In this document: piece by piece, positions 46,622 through 53,786 of the stretch
How positions within the stretch are numbered: the stretch's first letter is position 1
Layout: each line of letters starts with the position of its first letter
The notes under the pieces: generated by a model
The model's input: the letters and a program-made list of their open reading frames with translations, nothing else
Databases searched by the model: none
Told to the model about the DNA's origin: nothing
Translations under genes and position numbers: made by a program
Assembly (NCBI RefSeq): GCF_900114245.1
Contig: NZ_FOSK01000007.1
Span: 288,778-352,535, forward strand
Length of the DNA: 63,758 bases
DNA from: Pseudovibrio ascidiaceicola
GTDB taxonomy: Bacteria > Pseudomonadota > Alphaproteobacteria > Rhizobiales > Stappiaceae
Direction: 5' to 3'

Positions 46622-46655
46622 ACCCTCGGGTGTTTAGACACCCGAGGGTTTTCTT
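46622..46655 (+). terminator. Terminator of binding-protein gene 1
   Basis: Perfect 12-bp stem around a TTAG loop (46622-46633 with 46638-46649), followed by TTTCTTTT. A further small inverted repeat (TCAGCTGA-type, about 46587-46611) lies just before it. The spacer from here to 46944 is AT-rich and holds no supported gene. Confidence 0.95.
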
Positions 46656-46944
46656 TTGCCATTTTGACCATCCAAAGTCGCCAGTTTGGCAAATTGACCA
46701 GTTTCAGCTCTCAAAATGACAAATCACTATTGATTCCGAGAATACTCATTTCCGCACTTCAGAGCGTTAGGAGACATAGTTTTCTCACTCAGCTTAGAAT
46801 ACCGGAGAAATATTTCTTCCACACAACTCGTCAATTTAACGGATATCACTTCACAATAACGGCATATGGTGCATTTTTCTTCCGATATCTCCGTTATTTC
46901 AGTTGAAGTCCTGCGCATTTTTTATAGTGTCCTTGGCAACAAAT

Positions 46945-46973
46945 GCAGAGCACAACCAAAACAACCACTCTGC
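46945..46973 (+). promoter_or_regulatory. Leader hairpin of binding-protein gene 2
   Basis: GCAGAG (46945-46950) and CTCTGC (46968-46973) with a 17-base loop, 22 bases before the ATG. Compared with copies 1 and 3, the fifth base pair is A-T instead of G-C, which keeps pairing intact. TTGGCA at 46933-46938 can also pair with TGCCAA at 46971-46976, giving an alternative fold that excludes the main stem. Confidence 0.6.
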
Positions 46974-46995
46974 CAAAAAGAACAAGGATGCACGG

Positions 46996-47772
46996 ATGTC
47001 TTTTGCCCGTATCGCGCTTGCGACACTTATGAGCTTCACTGCTGCTTCAGCCCTTCAGGCAGATGAGATCACCAAACTGCGTATTGCGACAGAAGGCGCT
47101 TACCCTCCCTTCAACTTCACAGGTTCTGACGGTGTTCTGACTGGTTTTGACGTTGAAATCGGCAATGCTCTTTGCGCAGAGATGAAGATTGAGTGTGAGT
47201 GGGGCACGCAGGAATGGGATGGCATGATCCCGGGTCTGGTTGCTGGAAAGTACGATGCGATCATCGCCAGCATGTCCATCACGGAAGAGCGTCTTGAGCG
47301 TATTTCGTTCTCTCGCAGCTATTACAACACACCCTCAACCATTGCAGTGCCTAAGGATTCTACAGTTTCCGAGATCACTCCTGAAGCACTGGAAGGCCTA
47401 CTGATTGGCGCACAGGGCGGCACCACGCACTCTGTTGTGGCGGAAGAGATCTACTCCGATGCTGACGTGTCATTGTACCCAACCTCTGAAGAATACAAGC
47501 TGGACATCGAAAACGGTCGTCTGGATGCTGTGATTGATGATCTCGGTGTTTTGCAAAGCTGGGTGGATTCAGAAGCAGGCTCTTGCTGTAAAATCATCGG
47601 CTCTCTGCCAATTCAGCCTGAGCTACACGGCCAGGGCATCGGTGTAGGCGTTCGTCAAGGGCAGGAAGAGCTGGCAGATCGCTTCTCACAAGCTATTCTC
47701 GCCATTCGTGAAAACGGCACCTACAAGACGATCAATGACAAGTATTTCTCTCAGGACGCTTTTGGCGAGTAA
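46996..47772 (+). CDS. Amino-acid ABC transporter substrate-binding protein (copy 2)
   Basis: Paralogue of the proteins at 45801 and 48028, again 258 residues. The signal peptide is about 1-22 (ending LQADE). The family blocks match the other copies: TEGAYPPFNFTGSDGVLTGF, ALCAEMKIEC, GLVAGKYDAIIASMSIT and GSCCKIIG. The ATG at 46996 follows AAGGA and gives the same N-terminal layout as the other copies; the open frame's longer start is rejected. It differs most from copy 1 in the ligand-facing loop after FSRSYYNTPS, so specificity may differ. No clear terminator follows. Confidence 0.93.
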   Translation: MSFARIALATLMSFTAASALQADEITKLRIATEGAYPPFNFTGSDGVLTGFDVEIGNALCAEMKIECEWGTQEWDGMIPGLVAGKYDAIIASMSITEERLERISFSRSYYNTPSTIAVPKDSTVSEITPEALEGLLIGAQGGTTHSVVAEEIYSDADVSLYPTSEEYKLDIENGRLDAVIDDLGVLQSWVDSEAGSCCKIIGSLPIQPELHGQGIGVGVRQGQEELADRFSQAILAIRENGTYKTINDKYFSQDAFGE

Positions 47773-47975
47773 CAGCTGAAACGAGGCAAGAAAGCATCGA
47801 GGCTGGGGAAAGTTTCTGTGATGCATCACCGTTTTGTAGAACAACGATGCTCAAAACTGATCAAAATGGAAACTTACCCCTCTCAAGATGGAATGAATTG
47901 GCTATTTTCTGCCGACACCCCTACTCAAATAGGTTGAAATTTTCTTTCTTCCATTTAAATATGCGCCCCGGCTGT

Positions 47976-48002
47976 GCAGGGAGCCATCTTGATGACCCCT
48001 GC
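47976..48002 (+). promoter_or_regulatory. Leader hairpin of binding-protein gene 3
   Basis: GCAGGG (47976-47981) and CCCTGC (47997-48002) with a 15-base loop, 25 bases before the ATG, followed by CAA as in the other two copies. The loop sequence differs from copy 1, so the stem rather than the loop is what is conserved. Confidence 0.65.
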
Positions 48003-48027
48003 CAAGAATTTACAAAGGGGAATACAA

Positions 48028-48804
48028 ATGGGCTTCATGCGCTTTGCCACTGTTGCAACACTCGCACTTCTTGCTTCAACTCAGGTTCAGGCAAAGGAAT
48101 GGACCAAAGTCCGAATTGGTACTGAAGCCTCGTACCCTCCATTTGCCTACACCACTGCCGATGGCAAGCTGATTGGCTTTGAGATTGAACTGGGCAACGC
48201 GCTTTGCGCTGAACTGAAGGTTGAATGTGAATGGATGCCGGTTGACTGGGATGGATTGATCCCGGGCCTCGTTGCAGGCAAGTACGACACGATCATGGCA
48301 TCCATGTCCATCACACCAGAACGGAAGCAACGCATTCAGTTCTCTGAGAAGTACTACCAGACCCCTCCGGGAGTGGCAGTACCAAACGATAGCAAGATTA
48401 CCGAAGCCTCCATTGAAGGAATGTCTGGTGCTCTTGTAGGCGCGCAGGTTGGCGCGACACACGCAGTGTTTGCTGAAGACATTTTGACTAAATCAGAAGT
48501 GTCTCTGTACCCTACTGCTGATGAATATAAACTCGATTTGGAAAGTGGTAGACTTGATGCTGCAGTTGATGACGTAGTTGTTCTTTCTGACTGGCTGAAG
48601 TCAGAGGAAGGCAATTGCTGTAAACTGCTCGGTACCATGTCACCTATTCCAGAGATACATGGTGAAGGCGTTGGTGTAGGCGTTCGTAAGAACGACCAAG
48701 ACTTGGCAGACCTATTCTCCAAAGCGGTTATTGCTTTACGTGAGAATGGAAAGTACAAAGAGATCAACGATAAATATTTCGACTTTGACGCCTACGGAGA
48801 GTGA
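48028..48804 (+). CDS. Amino-acid ABC transporter substrate-binding protein (copy 3)
   Basis: Third paralogue of 258 residues with a signal peptide (about 1-21, ending VQAKE) and the same blocks: TEASYPPFAYTTADGKLIGFE, ALCAELKVEC, GLVAGKYDTIMASMSIT and GNCCKLLG. AAGGGG seven bases upstream supports the ATG at 48028. It is the copy that leads directly into the two permease genes, separated only by a spacer with a strong hairpin. It is therefore the likely partner of those permeases; copies 1 and 2 may share them. Confidence 0.94.
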   Translation: MGFMRFATVATLALLASTQVQAKEWTKVRIGTEASYPPFAYTTADGKLIGFEIELGNALCAELKVECEWMPVDWDGLIPGLVAGKYDTIMASMSITPERKQRIQFSEKYYQTPPGVAVPNDSKITEASIEGMSGALVGAQVGATHAVFAEDILTKSEVSLYPTADEYKLDLESGRLDAAVDDVVVLSDWLKSEEGNCCKLLGTMSPIPEIHGEGVGVGVRKNDQDLADLFSKAVIALRENGKYKEINDKYFDFDAYGE

Positions 48805-48829
48805 TGGCGTCAAGCTGCAATACACTCTG

Positions 48830-48853
48830 ACGGCGGGACCAGTTTCCCGCCGT
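48830..48853 (+). other. Intergenic hairpin between binding protein 3 and permease 1
   Basis: Perfect 9-bp stem ACGGCGGGA/TCCCGCCGT around a six-base loop (48830-48838 with 48845-48853), not followed by a T-run. Hairpins in this position commonly protect the upstream mRNA and let binding protein be made in excess over permease; that is inference here. Confidence 0.7.
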
Positions 48854-48881
48854 TCTAAAAAGAATAGGGGCAATCCCCGTA

Positions 48882-49592
48882 ATGAATGAAATTTTCACAC
48901 TCTTGTCCTTTGGGGACATGGGCTGGGGAGACGAGATAGCACTTGGCGTTGTCATGACCGTCTCTCTTGCGTTAGCAAGCCTTCCCATTGGCTTGCTTTT
49001 AGGTTTTCTGCTGGCGCTTGCGAAGAAGTCCGAAGAGCCTTCTCTTCGCGCTGCAGCCAACATTTACACTACAATTTTTCGGGGACTTCCCGAGCTTCTT
49101 ACCCTTTTCCTTGTCTATTACGGTGGTCAGATCCTCATCCAGCAAGTGCTTGCACTGTTCGGGGAATTCTATTTTGAAGTGAACGCGTTTCTGGCGGGTA
49201 TGATTGCCTTGTCACTTGTGTTTTCTTCCTACGCCTCCGAAGCTTTCCTTTCTGCGTTCCGCGCGATCAACAAAGGCCAGTACGAAGGCGCTAATGCGCT
49301 CGGTCTGGGATACGTACAGACCATGCGTCTGGTTATCCTGCCGCAGCTCGTTCGCTTGTCTTTGCCTGCGTTGAGCAATCTATGGCTCATTCTGCTGAAG
49401 GAGACTTCTCTGGTCTCCATTATCGGTCTGGCGGACATTATTCGCTATTCCAATATGGCAGCGCGTACCACCAAAGAGCCATTCCTGTTCTTTGCAGTGG
49501 CTTGTGCGATCTATCTTGTTTTGGCGATCATTTCTTCCGGTGGTATTTCCCGTCTGGATGCATGGGCTAAACGCGGGGAGACCCCTAGATGA
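48882..49592 (+). CDS. Amino-acid ABC transporter permease (HisQ-like)
   Basis: Inner-membrane channel half. The 236-residue product has about five membrane helices. The loop that contacts the ATPase is GQYEGANALGLGYVQTMRLVILPQ (about 130-155, EAA-type motif). The length and the order before a larger HisM-like gene match HisQ of polar amino-acid transporters. It ends in an ATGA overlap with the next permease. No ATP-binding subunit gene follows anywhere in the window. Confidence 0.95.
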   Translation: MNEIFTLLSFGDMGWGDEIALGVVMTVSLALASLPIGLLLGFLLALAKKSEEPSLRAAANIYTTIFRGLPELLTLFLVYYGGQILIQQVLALFGEFYFEVNAFLAGMIALSLVFSSYASEAFLSAFRAINKGQYEGANALGLGYVQTMRLVILPQLVRLSLPALSNLWLILLKETSLVSIIGLADIIRYSNMAARTTKEPFLFFAVACAIYLVLAIISSGGISRLDAWAKRGETPR

Positions 49593-50506
49593 GTGATGTT
49601 TCTATCGGCGCTCCGGGAAGCTACGTTCAATCTCAGACAATTCAGGCGAAAGCCCCTCCTCCGTCTCCGACGTCCCGTCCGTGGACACCAACGCGCATTG
49701 TTGGCACCACCTGGCTGACACTTTGGATTGCGGGTGGTCTGGGTATCGTATGGTTCCTGTTGAATTCCAACAGCGTTGCATTGGTGTTTGGCGGTGATGG
49801 CCTTCTGCCTGTTTCCCTCACCCACAATGCGAAGTTCCTGACCAAGTACGGTGAGAAGTTCGTTTCAGGCTTCATCATCACCCTGAAGCTTGTTGGCCTT
49901 TCCATGCTGCTGGGCGTTTTGCTTTCCATTCCGATGACCTTCATGCGGATGAGCAAGAACCGTATTCTGGGCGGCATTGCATACGGTTACGTCTACTTCT
50001 TCCGCGGCACGCCGCTGCTGGCTCAGGTGTTTCTTATCTATTACGGCGCTGGTACCTTCCGTGTTCCGTTGCAGTCCGTTGATCTGTGGTGGTTCTTCCG
50101 GGATGCATGGAACTGTGCAGTGCTTGCGTTCACGCTGAATACAGCCGCTTATCAGGTAGAGATCCTGCGTGGTTCCATTGAGAACATCGCGAAAGGACAG
50201 TGGGAAGCAGCTGCTGCGCTTGGTCTGCCGAAGTGGGTGACCTTTTGGAAAATTATTCTTCCGCAGGCTCTGATCGTTTCTCTGCGTCCATACGGCAATG
50301 AGATCATCCTGATGATCAAAGGTTCCGCGATTGTGGCGATCATCACTATCTATGATCTGATGGGTGAAACGCGTCGTGCCTTTTCACGGACCTACGACTT
50401 CCAGGCCTATGTTTGGGCTGCGATTGCCTACCTTGTGATGGTGGAAGCATTGCGCCGGGCGTGGGACCGTATTGAGGCTCGCTTGACGCGCCATCTGAAA
50501 AGATAA
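49589..50506 (+). CDS. Amino-acid ABC transporter permease (HisM-like)
   Basis: Second channel half. The 305-residue product has a Pro-rich cytoplasmic N-terminal extension (about 1-45, not seen in enteric HisM), then about six membrane helices. The EAA loop is GQWEAAAALGLPKWVTFWKIILPQ (about 195-220). It starts inside the stop codon of permease 1 and is followed by a terminator. The transport operon is therefore binding protein, HisQ, HisM, without the ATPase. Confidence 0.95.
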   Translation: MSDVSIGAPGSYVQSQTIQAKAPPPSPTSRPWTPTRIVGTTWLTLWIAGGLGIVWFLLNSNSVALVFGGDGLLPVSLTHNAKFLTKYGEKFVSGFIITLKLVGLSMLLGVLLSIPMTFMRMSKNRILGGIAYGYVYFFRGTPLLAQVFLIYYGAGTFRVPLQSVDLWWFFRDAWNCAVLAFTLNTAAYQVEILRGSIENIAKGQWEAAAALGLPKWVTFWKIILPQALIVSLRPYGNEIILMIKGSAIVAIITIYDLMGETRRAFSRTYDFQAYVWAAIAYLVMVEALRRAWDRIEARLTRHLKR

Positions 50507-50531
50507 ACCAATAGGCCGAGACAAATACTTG

Positions 50532-50562
50532 AAAGCGCAGGTCCAAAAGCCTGCGCTTTTTT
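50532..50562 (+). terminator. Terminator of the permease operon
   Basis: Perfect 10-bp stem AAAGCGCAGG/CCTGCGCTTT (50532-50541 with 50550-50559), followed by TTTC. It confirms that the operon ends without an ATPase gene. Confidence 0.92.
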
Positions 50563-50651
50563 CATTGATAGACCTCGTGAATTTACGTGGTATCTGCTGG
50601 TGAAGCTGGTAGTGTTGCTGCGCTCTGATTCAAGATTATAAGGATAGTCCG

Positions 50652-51533
50652 ATGGCAAAGGTCGCGTTTATTGGTTTGGGTGTTATGGGATACCCAATAG
50701 CGGGTTTTCTGGCCTCACGTGGTGGGCATGACGTTACCGTTTACAACCGGACAACAGCCAAAGCAGAGGCATGGGCCAAGGAATACGATGGCTCCTTCGC
50801 TCTGACCCCTCAGGAGGCCGTTGAGGGCTGTGACGTTGTTTTTGCTTGTGTTGGCAACGACAACGACCTGCGCTCTGTTACGACCGGCGAGAACGGCGCA
50901 TTTCACGGCATGAAGGCTGGCGCTATCTTCGTAGACCATACAACGGCTTCTGCTCAGGTGGCCCGCGAGCTGGATGAAGCTGCACGTAAGGGGGGATTTT
51001 CTTTCCTTGACGCGCCTGTGTCTGGTGGGCAGGCAGGTGCTGAGAACGGTGTCCTGACTGTTATGATTGGCGGGGAGGAAGAGGTCTTCAATCGCGCAAA
51101 ACCATTCATCGATTGCTTTGCAAAGTTTGCGGGATTGATGGGTCCGGTTGGTGCAGGTCAGCAGACCAAGATGGTCAATCAGATCTGTATTGCTGGTCTG
51201 GTACAGGGTCTATCTGAGGCAATTCATTTTGCACAGAAGTCAGGCCTTGACGTTGAGAAAGCCATTTCAGCGGTACGTGGCGGGGCTGCACAGTCCTGGC
51301 AGATGGAGAACCGTTGGGAGACCATGCGTGAGGGAGAGTTCGAGCATGGCTTTGCAGTGGACTGGATGCGCAAGGATCTGAAGATCTGTCTTGAAGCTGC
51401 TGACGAGGTTGGTGCACGCTTGCCGGTGACAGCGCTGGTGGATCAGTTCTACGCAGAGGTTCAAGGCATGGGCGGCAATCGCTGGGATACCTCCAGCCTG
51501 ATTGCCCGGCTGAACAACGCCGACAAGAAATAA
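50652..51533 (+). CDS. NAD(P)-dependent beta-hydroxyacid dehydrogenase (3-hydroxyisobutyrate dehydrogenase family)
   Basis: Oxidises a beta-hydroxy acid (3-hydroxyisobutyrate, tartronate semialdehyde or similar). The 293-residue product has the Rossmann motif GLGVMGYPIAGFLA (about 8-21), the substrate motif DAPVSGGQAGAENG (about 117-130) and the catalytic Lys in GQQTKMVNQ (about residue 171). The exact substrate is not clear. It is a single-gene unit between two terminators, and an Lrp-type regulator is convergent with it. Confidence 0.93.
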   Translation: MAKVAFIGLGVMGYPIAGFLASRGGHDVTVYNRTTAKAEAWAKEYDGSFALTPQEAVEGCDVVFACVGNDNDLRSVTTGENGAFHGMKAGAIFVDHTTASAQVARELDEAARKGGFSFLDAPVSGGQAGAENGVLTVMIGGEEEVFNRAKPFIDCFAKFAGLMGPVGAGQQTKMVNQICIAGLVQGLSEAIHFAQKSGLDVEKAISAVRGGAAQSWQMENRWETMREGEFEHGFAVDWMRKDLKICLEAADEVGARLPVTALVDQFYAEVQGMGGNRWDTSSLIARLNNADKK

Positions 51534-51541
51534 AAAAACAC

Positions 51542-51572
51542 AAAGCCCCGATCAGATGACCGGGGCTTTTTT
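51542..51572. terminator. Terminator between the dehydrogenase and lrp genes
   Basis: 9-bp stem AAAGCCCCG/CGGGGCTTT (51542-51550 with 51561-51569) with a T-run on the plus strand and an A-run upstream, so it can act in both directions between these convergent genes. Confidence 0.9.
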
Positions 51573-51597
51573 AGTTCTCAGCTTTGGCGAACAGGTC

Positions 51598-52089
51598 CTA
51601 TGACATGTTTGCTTTTGGCTTTTCGGCGATGATGTAAGAGAGCGGCAGTTCAGTGGTGTACTTGATCTGCTCCATCGCAAAGGACGTGGACACGTCTGCG
51701 ATATTTACCTTTGCAATCAGTCGCTTATAGAAATCATCATAAGCATCAATGTCTGGAACGGCAACGCGCAGCAGGTAGTCTACCTGTCCGGCCATACGGT
51801 AGAATTCCACCACTTCTGGGAACTCTCGGATGACATCTGCAAATTTGCGGAGCCAGTCGTCGGTGTGTTCGTTGGTGGTGATGGCGACGAAGGCGGTGAC
51901 TTTGGCGTTGACCTTCTTTGGGTCAAGCACTGCGACGCGGCGGGTGATGACCCCGTCCTCTTCCATCTTCTGGATACGACGCCAGCATGGGGTGGTTGAT
52001 AAGCCGACGCGGCGACCGATCTCAGCTACGGGAATGGTGCTGTCTTCTTGTAGAATGGACAGAATGCGACGGTCGATCCTATCGATCAT
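51598..52089 (-). CDS. Lrp/AsnC family transcriptional regulator
   Basis: Feast/famine regulator. The 163-residue product has an N-terminal helix-turn-helix (IDRRILSILQEDSTIPVAEIGRRVGLSTTPCWRRIQKMEEDG) and a C-terminal RAM ligand domain (about 70-150, VVEFYRMAGQVDYLLRVAVPD). It may sense an amino acid. It is convergent with the hydroxyacid dehydrogenase and lies 1.1 kb from the permease operon; no target is evident. The 234-base spacer upstream shows no gene. Confidence 0.94.
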   Translation of the reverse strand: MIDRIDRRILSILQEDSTIPVAEIGRRVGLSTTPCWRRIQKMEEDGVITRRVAVLDPKKVNAKVTAFVAITTNEHTDDWLRKFADVIREFPEVVEFYRMAGQVDYLLRVAVPDIDAYDDFYKRLIAKVNIADVSTSFAMEQIKYTTELPLSYIIAEKPKANMS

Positions 52090-52323
52090 ATTATACCCCT
52101 ATCTCCCACCGGAATTATTGTTTGGCGCAAAATCATTGCAGGAAGCATAAGGTCATGTGAAATGTTATTCCAGCTTCAAACAGCAAGATTTATGCAGGAA
52201 TATAGGTTTTCGTTCTACACACTATTAATTTCATGAAATTTATTTTCATCAAGATAGATTTCAGCAGGAGCCAAAGAAAACCAATCCCATATTCATAGGC
52301 ACATAAAAAAAGAATCTCTCAAA

Positions 52324-53013
52324 TCAGCTCAAAAGACGGCTTACTTCTTCTTTCAGGAGCGGAAGCAGCTCATTCTCGAACCAAGGATGTTTTTTTATGT
52401 GGGCATTGTTGCGCCAGGATGGATGGGGGAGCGGGAGAACACGAGGGCCGAGGCCTTTGGCGTGACGCTCTACCGTCCTATCCCAGATTGATCGAAAATC
52501 AGCAATTGTTTCCCAAAGGCGTTTTTTGGTGAGCTCGGGCATGTGATAGGCCTGTGCGTAACCACCTATTGCCAGCAGTGTTTCAATCTGCGGCATATTG
52601 CTGAATATTTCTTGATGCCAGGTTTTCTTGCATTCCGGCCTTGGTGGCTTATCGCCCCCTTTTGAGTCCAAGCCCGGAAAACACAGGCCCATGGGGATAA
52701 TTGCAAGTTTGGCGGGGTCGTAGAAGACCTCTTCACCTATGCCCATCCAGTCGCGCAGGCGATCTCCTGATGGGTCTGTAAACGGTTTTCCAGAGGCGTG
52801 GACGCGCGTTCCCGGAGCCTGACCGCATATGGCGATGCGAGCCGTTGAGGACAACACAACAACGGGCCTTGGCTCGTGAGGCAATGGTTGGCGGATAGGC
52901 TGCTCCACACAGACCCTGCAAGCGGCGATGCGCTCTCTTAAGCGCTGGAGGTCTCTTTCATCACCTGAAGCGCTGCCTGCACTCCCGGACGCTCTGTCAT
53001 CATTGAATACCAT
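52324..53013 (-). CDS. Uracil-DNA glycosylase family protein
   Basis: DNA-repair enzyme of the family 4/5-like group. The 229-residue product has IAICGQAPGTRVHASGKPFTDPSGDRLRDWMG (about 62-93), containing the GQAPG motif. A later LPLPHPSWRNN motif lies near residue 200, and the cysteines that could hold a cluster are few. The ATG at 53013 puts the first 76 bases inside the 3' end of the gst gene on the same strand. No later in-frame start fits, so the overlap seems real and translation is probably coupled. Confidence 0.88.
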   Translation of the reverse strand: MVFNDDRASGSAGSASGDERDLQRLRERIAACRVCVEQPIRQPLPHEPRPVVVLSSTARIAICGQAPGTRVHASGKPFTDPSGDRLRDWMGIGEEVFYDPAKLAIIPMGLCFPGLDSKGGDKPPRPECKKTWHQEIFSNMPQIETLLAIGGYAQAYHMPELTKKRLWETIADFRSIWDRTVERHAKGLGPRVLPLPHPSWRNNAHIKKHPWFENELLPLLKEEVSRLLS

Positions 53014-53582
53014 CTACGCAGATTACCAAGTTCCTCAGGGACTTGCAGCTTAATTACGCGGGCAAAGTTGATTGCTGCGAATAATGTGATGTCAGCAATT
53101 GAATACCGATCACCAGCAACAAACCGATTGCTTGCCAGCTGCGCATCAAAAATGGCAAGCGTTGCAAGCGCTTTTGGCCTGTTCGCCTCGCCCCATTCTT
53201 TAACCTGTGGCTGCTCAAGCGGTGCCATGGCTGGATTGGTGTGGCGGAAGACCTGAGCGACTTCGTTCAATAAGCCCAGATCGGCACGCCTGTTCCACAT
53301 CTCAATCAGCGCCCTGTCCTTGGCCGTCTGGCCCAGCAAAGGCTTGAGTGGGTTCATTTCTTCTATGTAACGACAAATGGCACAGCTTTCGGATATCGCT
53401 GTTCCATCCTCCAGCACGAGTACGGGCAATCGCTGAAACGGATTGATCGCTTTAAACTCATCTGCCTTCAATTCGCCATGCATGAAATCTACGTAGGCAG
53501 TGTTAACCTTAACGCCCTTCTCAGCAAGGAACAGAGTGACGCGAAAAGGGTTAGGCGCTTGCCTATGGCTATAAAGTTTCAA
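52938..53582 (-). CDS. Glutathione S-transferase family protein
   Basis: The 214-residue product has an N-terminal thioredoxin-like domain (about 1-78: KLYSHRQAPNPFRVTLFLAEKG, NPFQRLPVLVLEDGTAISES with the cis-Pro and glutathione-binding ES pair). The C-terminal helical domain contains DRYSIADITLFAAINFARV. The substrate is unknown. It is upstream of and overlaps the glycosylase gene, and is divergent from the sensor kinase. Confidence 0.93.
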   Translation of the reverse strand: MKLYSHRQAPNPFRVTLFLAEKGVKVNTAYVDFMHGELKADEFKAINPFQRLPVLVLEDGTAISESCAICRYIEEMNPLKPLLGQTAKDRALIEMWNRRADLGLLNEVAQVFRHTNPAMAPLEQPQVKEWGEANRPKALATLAIFDAQLASNRFVAGDRYSIADITLFAAINFARVIKLQVPEELGNLRRWYSMMTERPGVQAALQVMKETSSA

Positions 53583-53786
53583 CGGTGCCTCCCAACAACC
53601 ACGAGCTGTTGCCCCTACAATCTAAAAGAGAAACTGTCCCAAAATGGGGCGAAAACCTAGCATTTTTTAGACCCTGTAAACCCAACATTAACCTTATGAA
53701 TCAGAGCAATCTTAAGAGATCATGTTCATTCTGGTCAAAAGAGCAAGTATCCCGTCAATCTATTGGCACACAGAGGCCGAGAATAC

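Noticed and set aside
46664-46944. Open frames between binding-protein genes 1 and 2
   Set aside because: AT-rich frames on both strands without ribosome binding sites; better explained as spacer and promoter.
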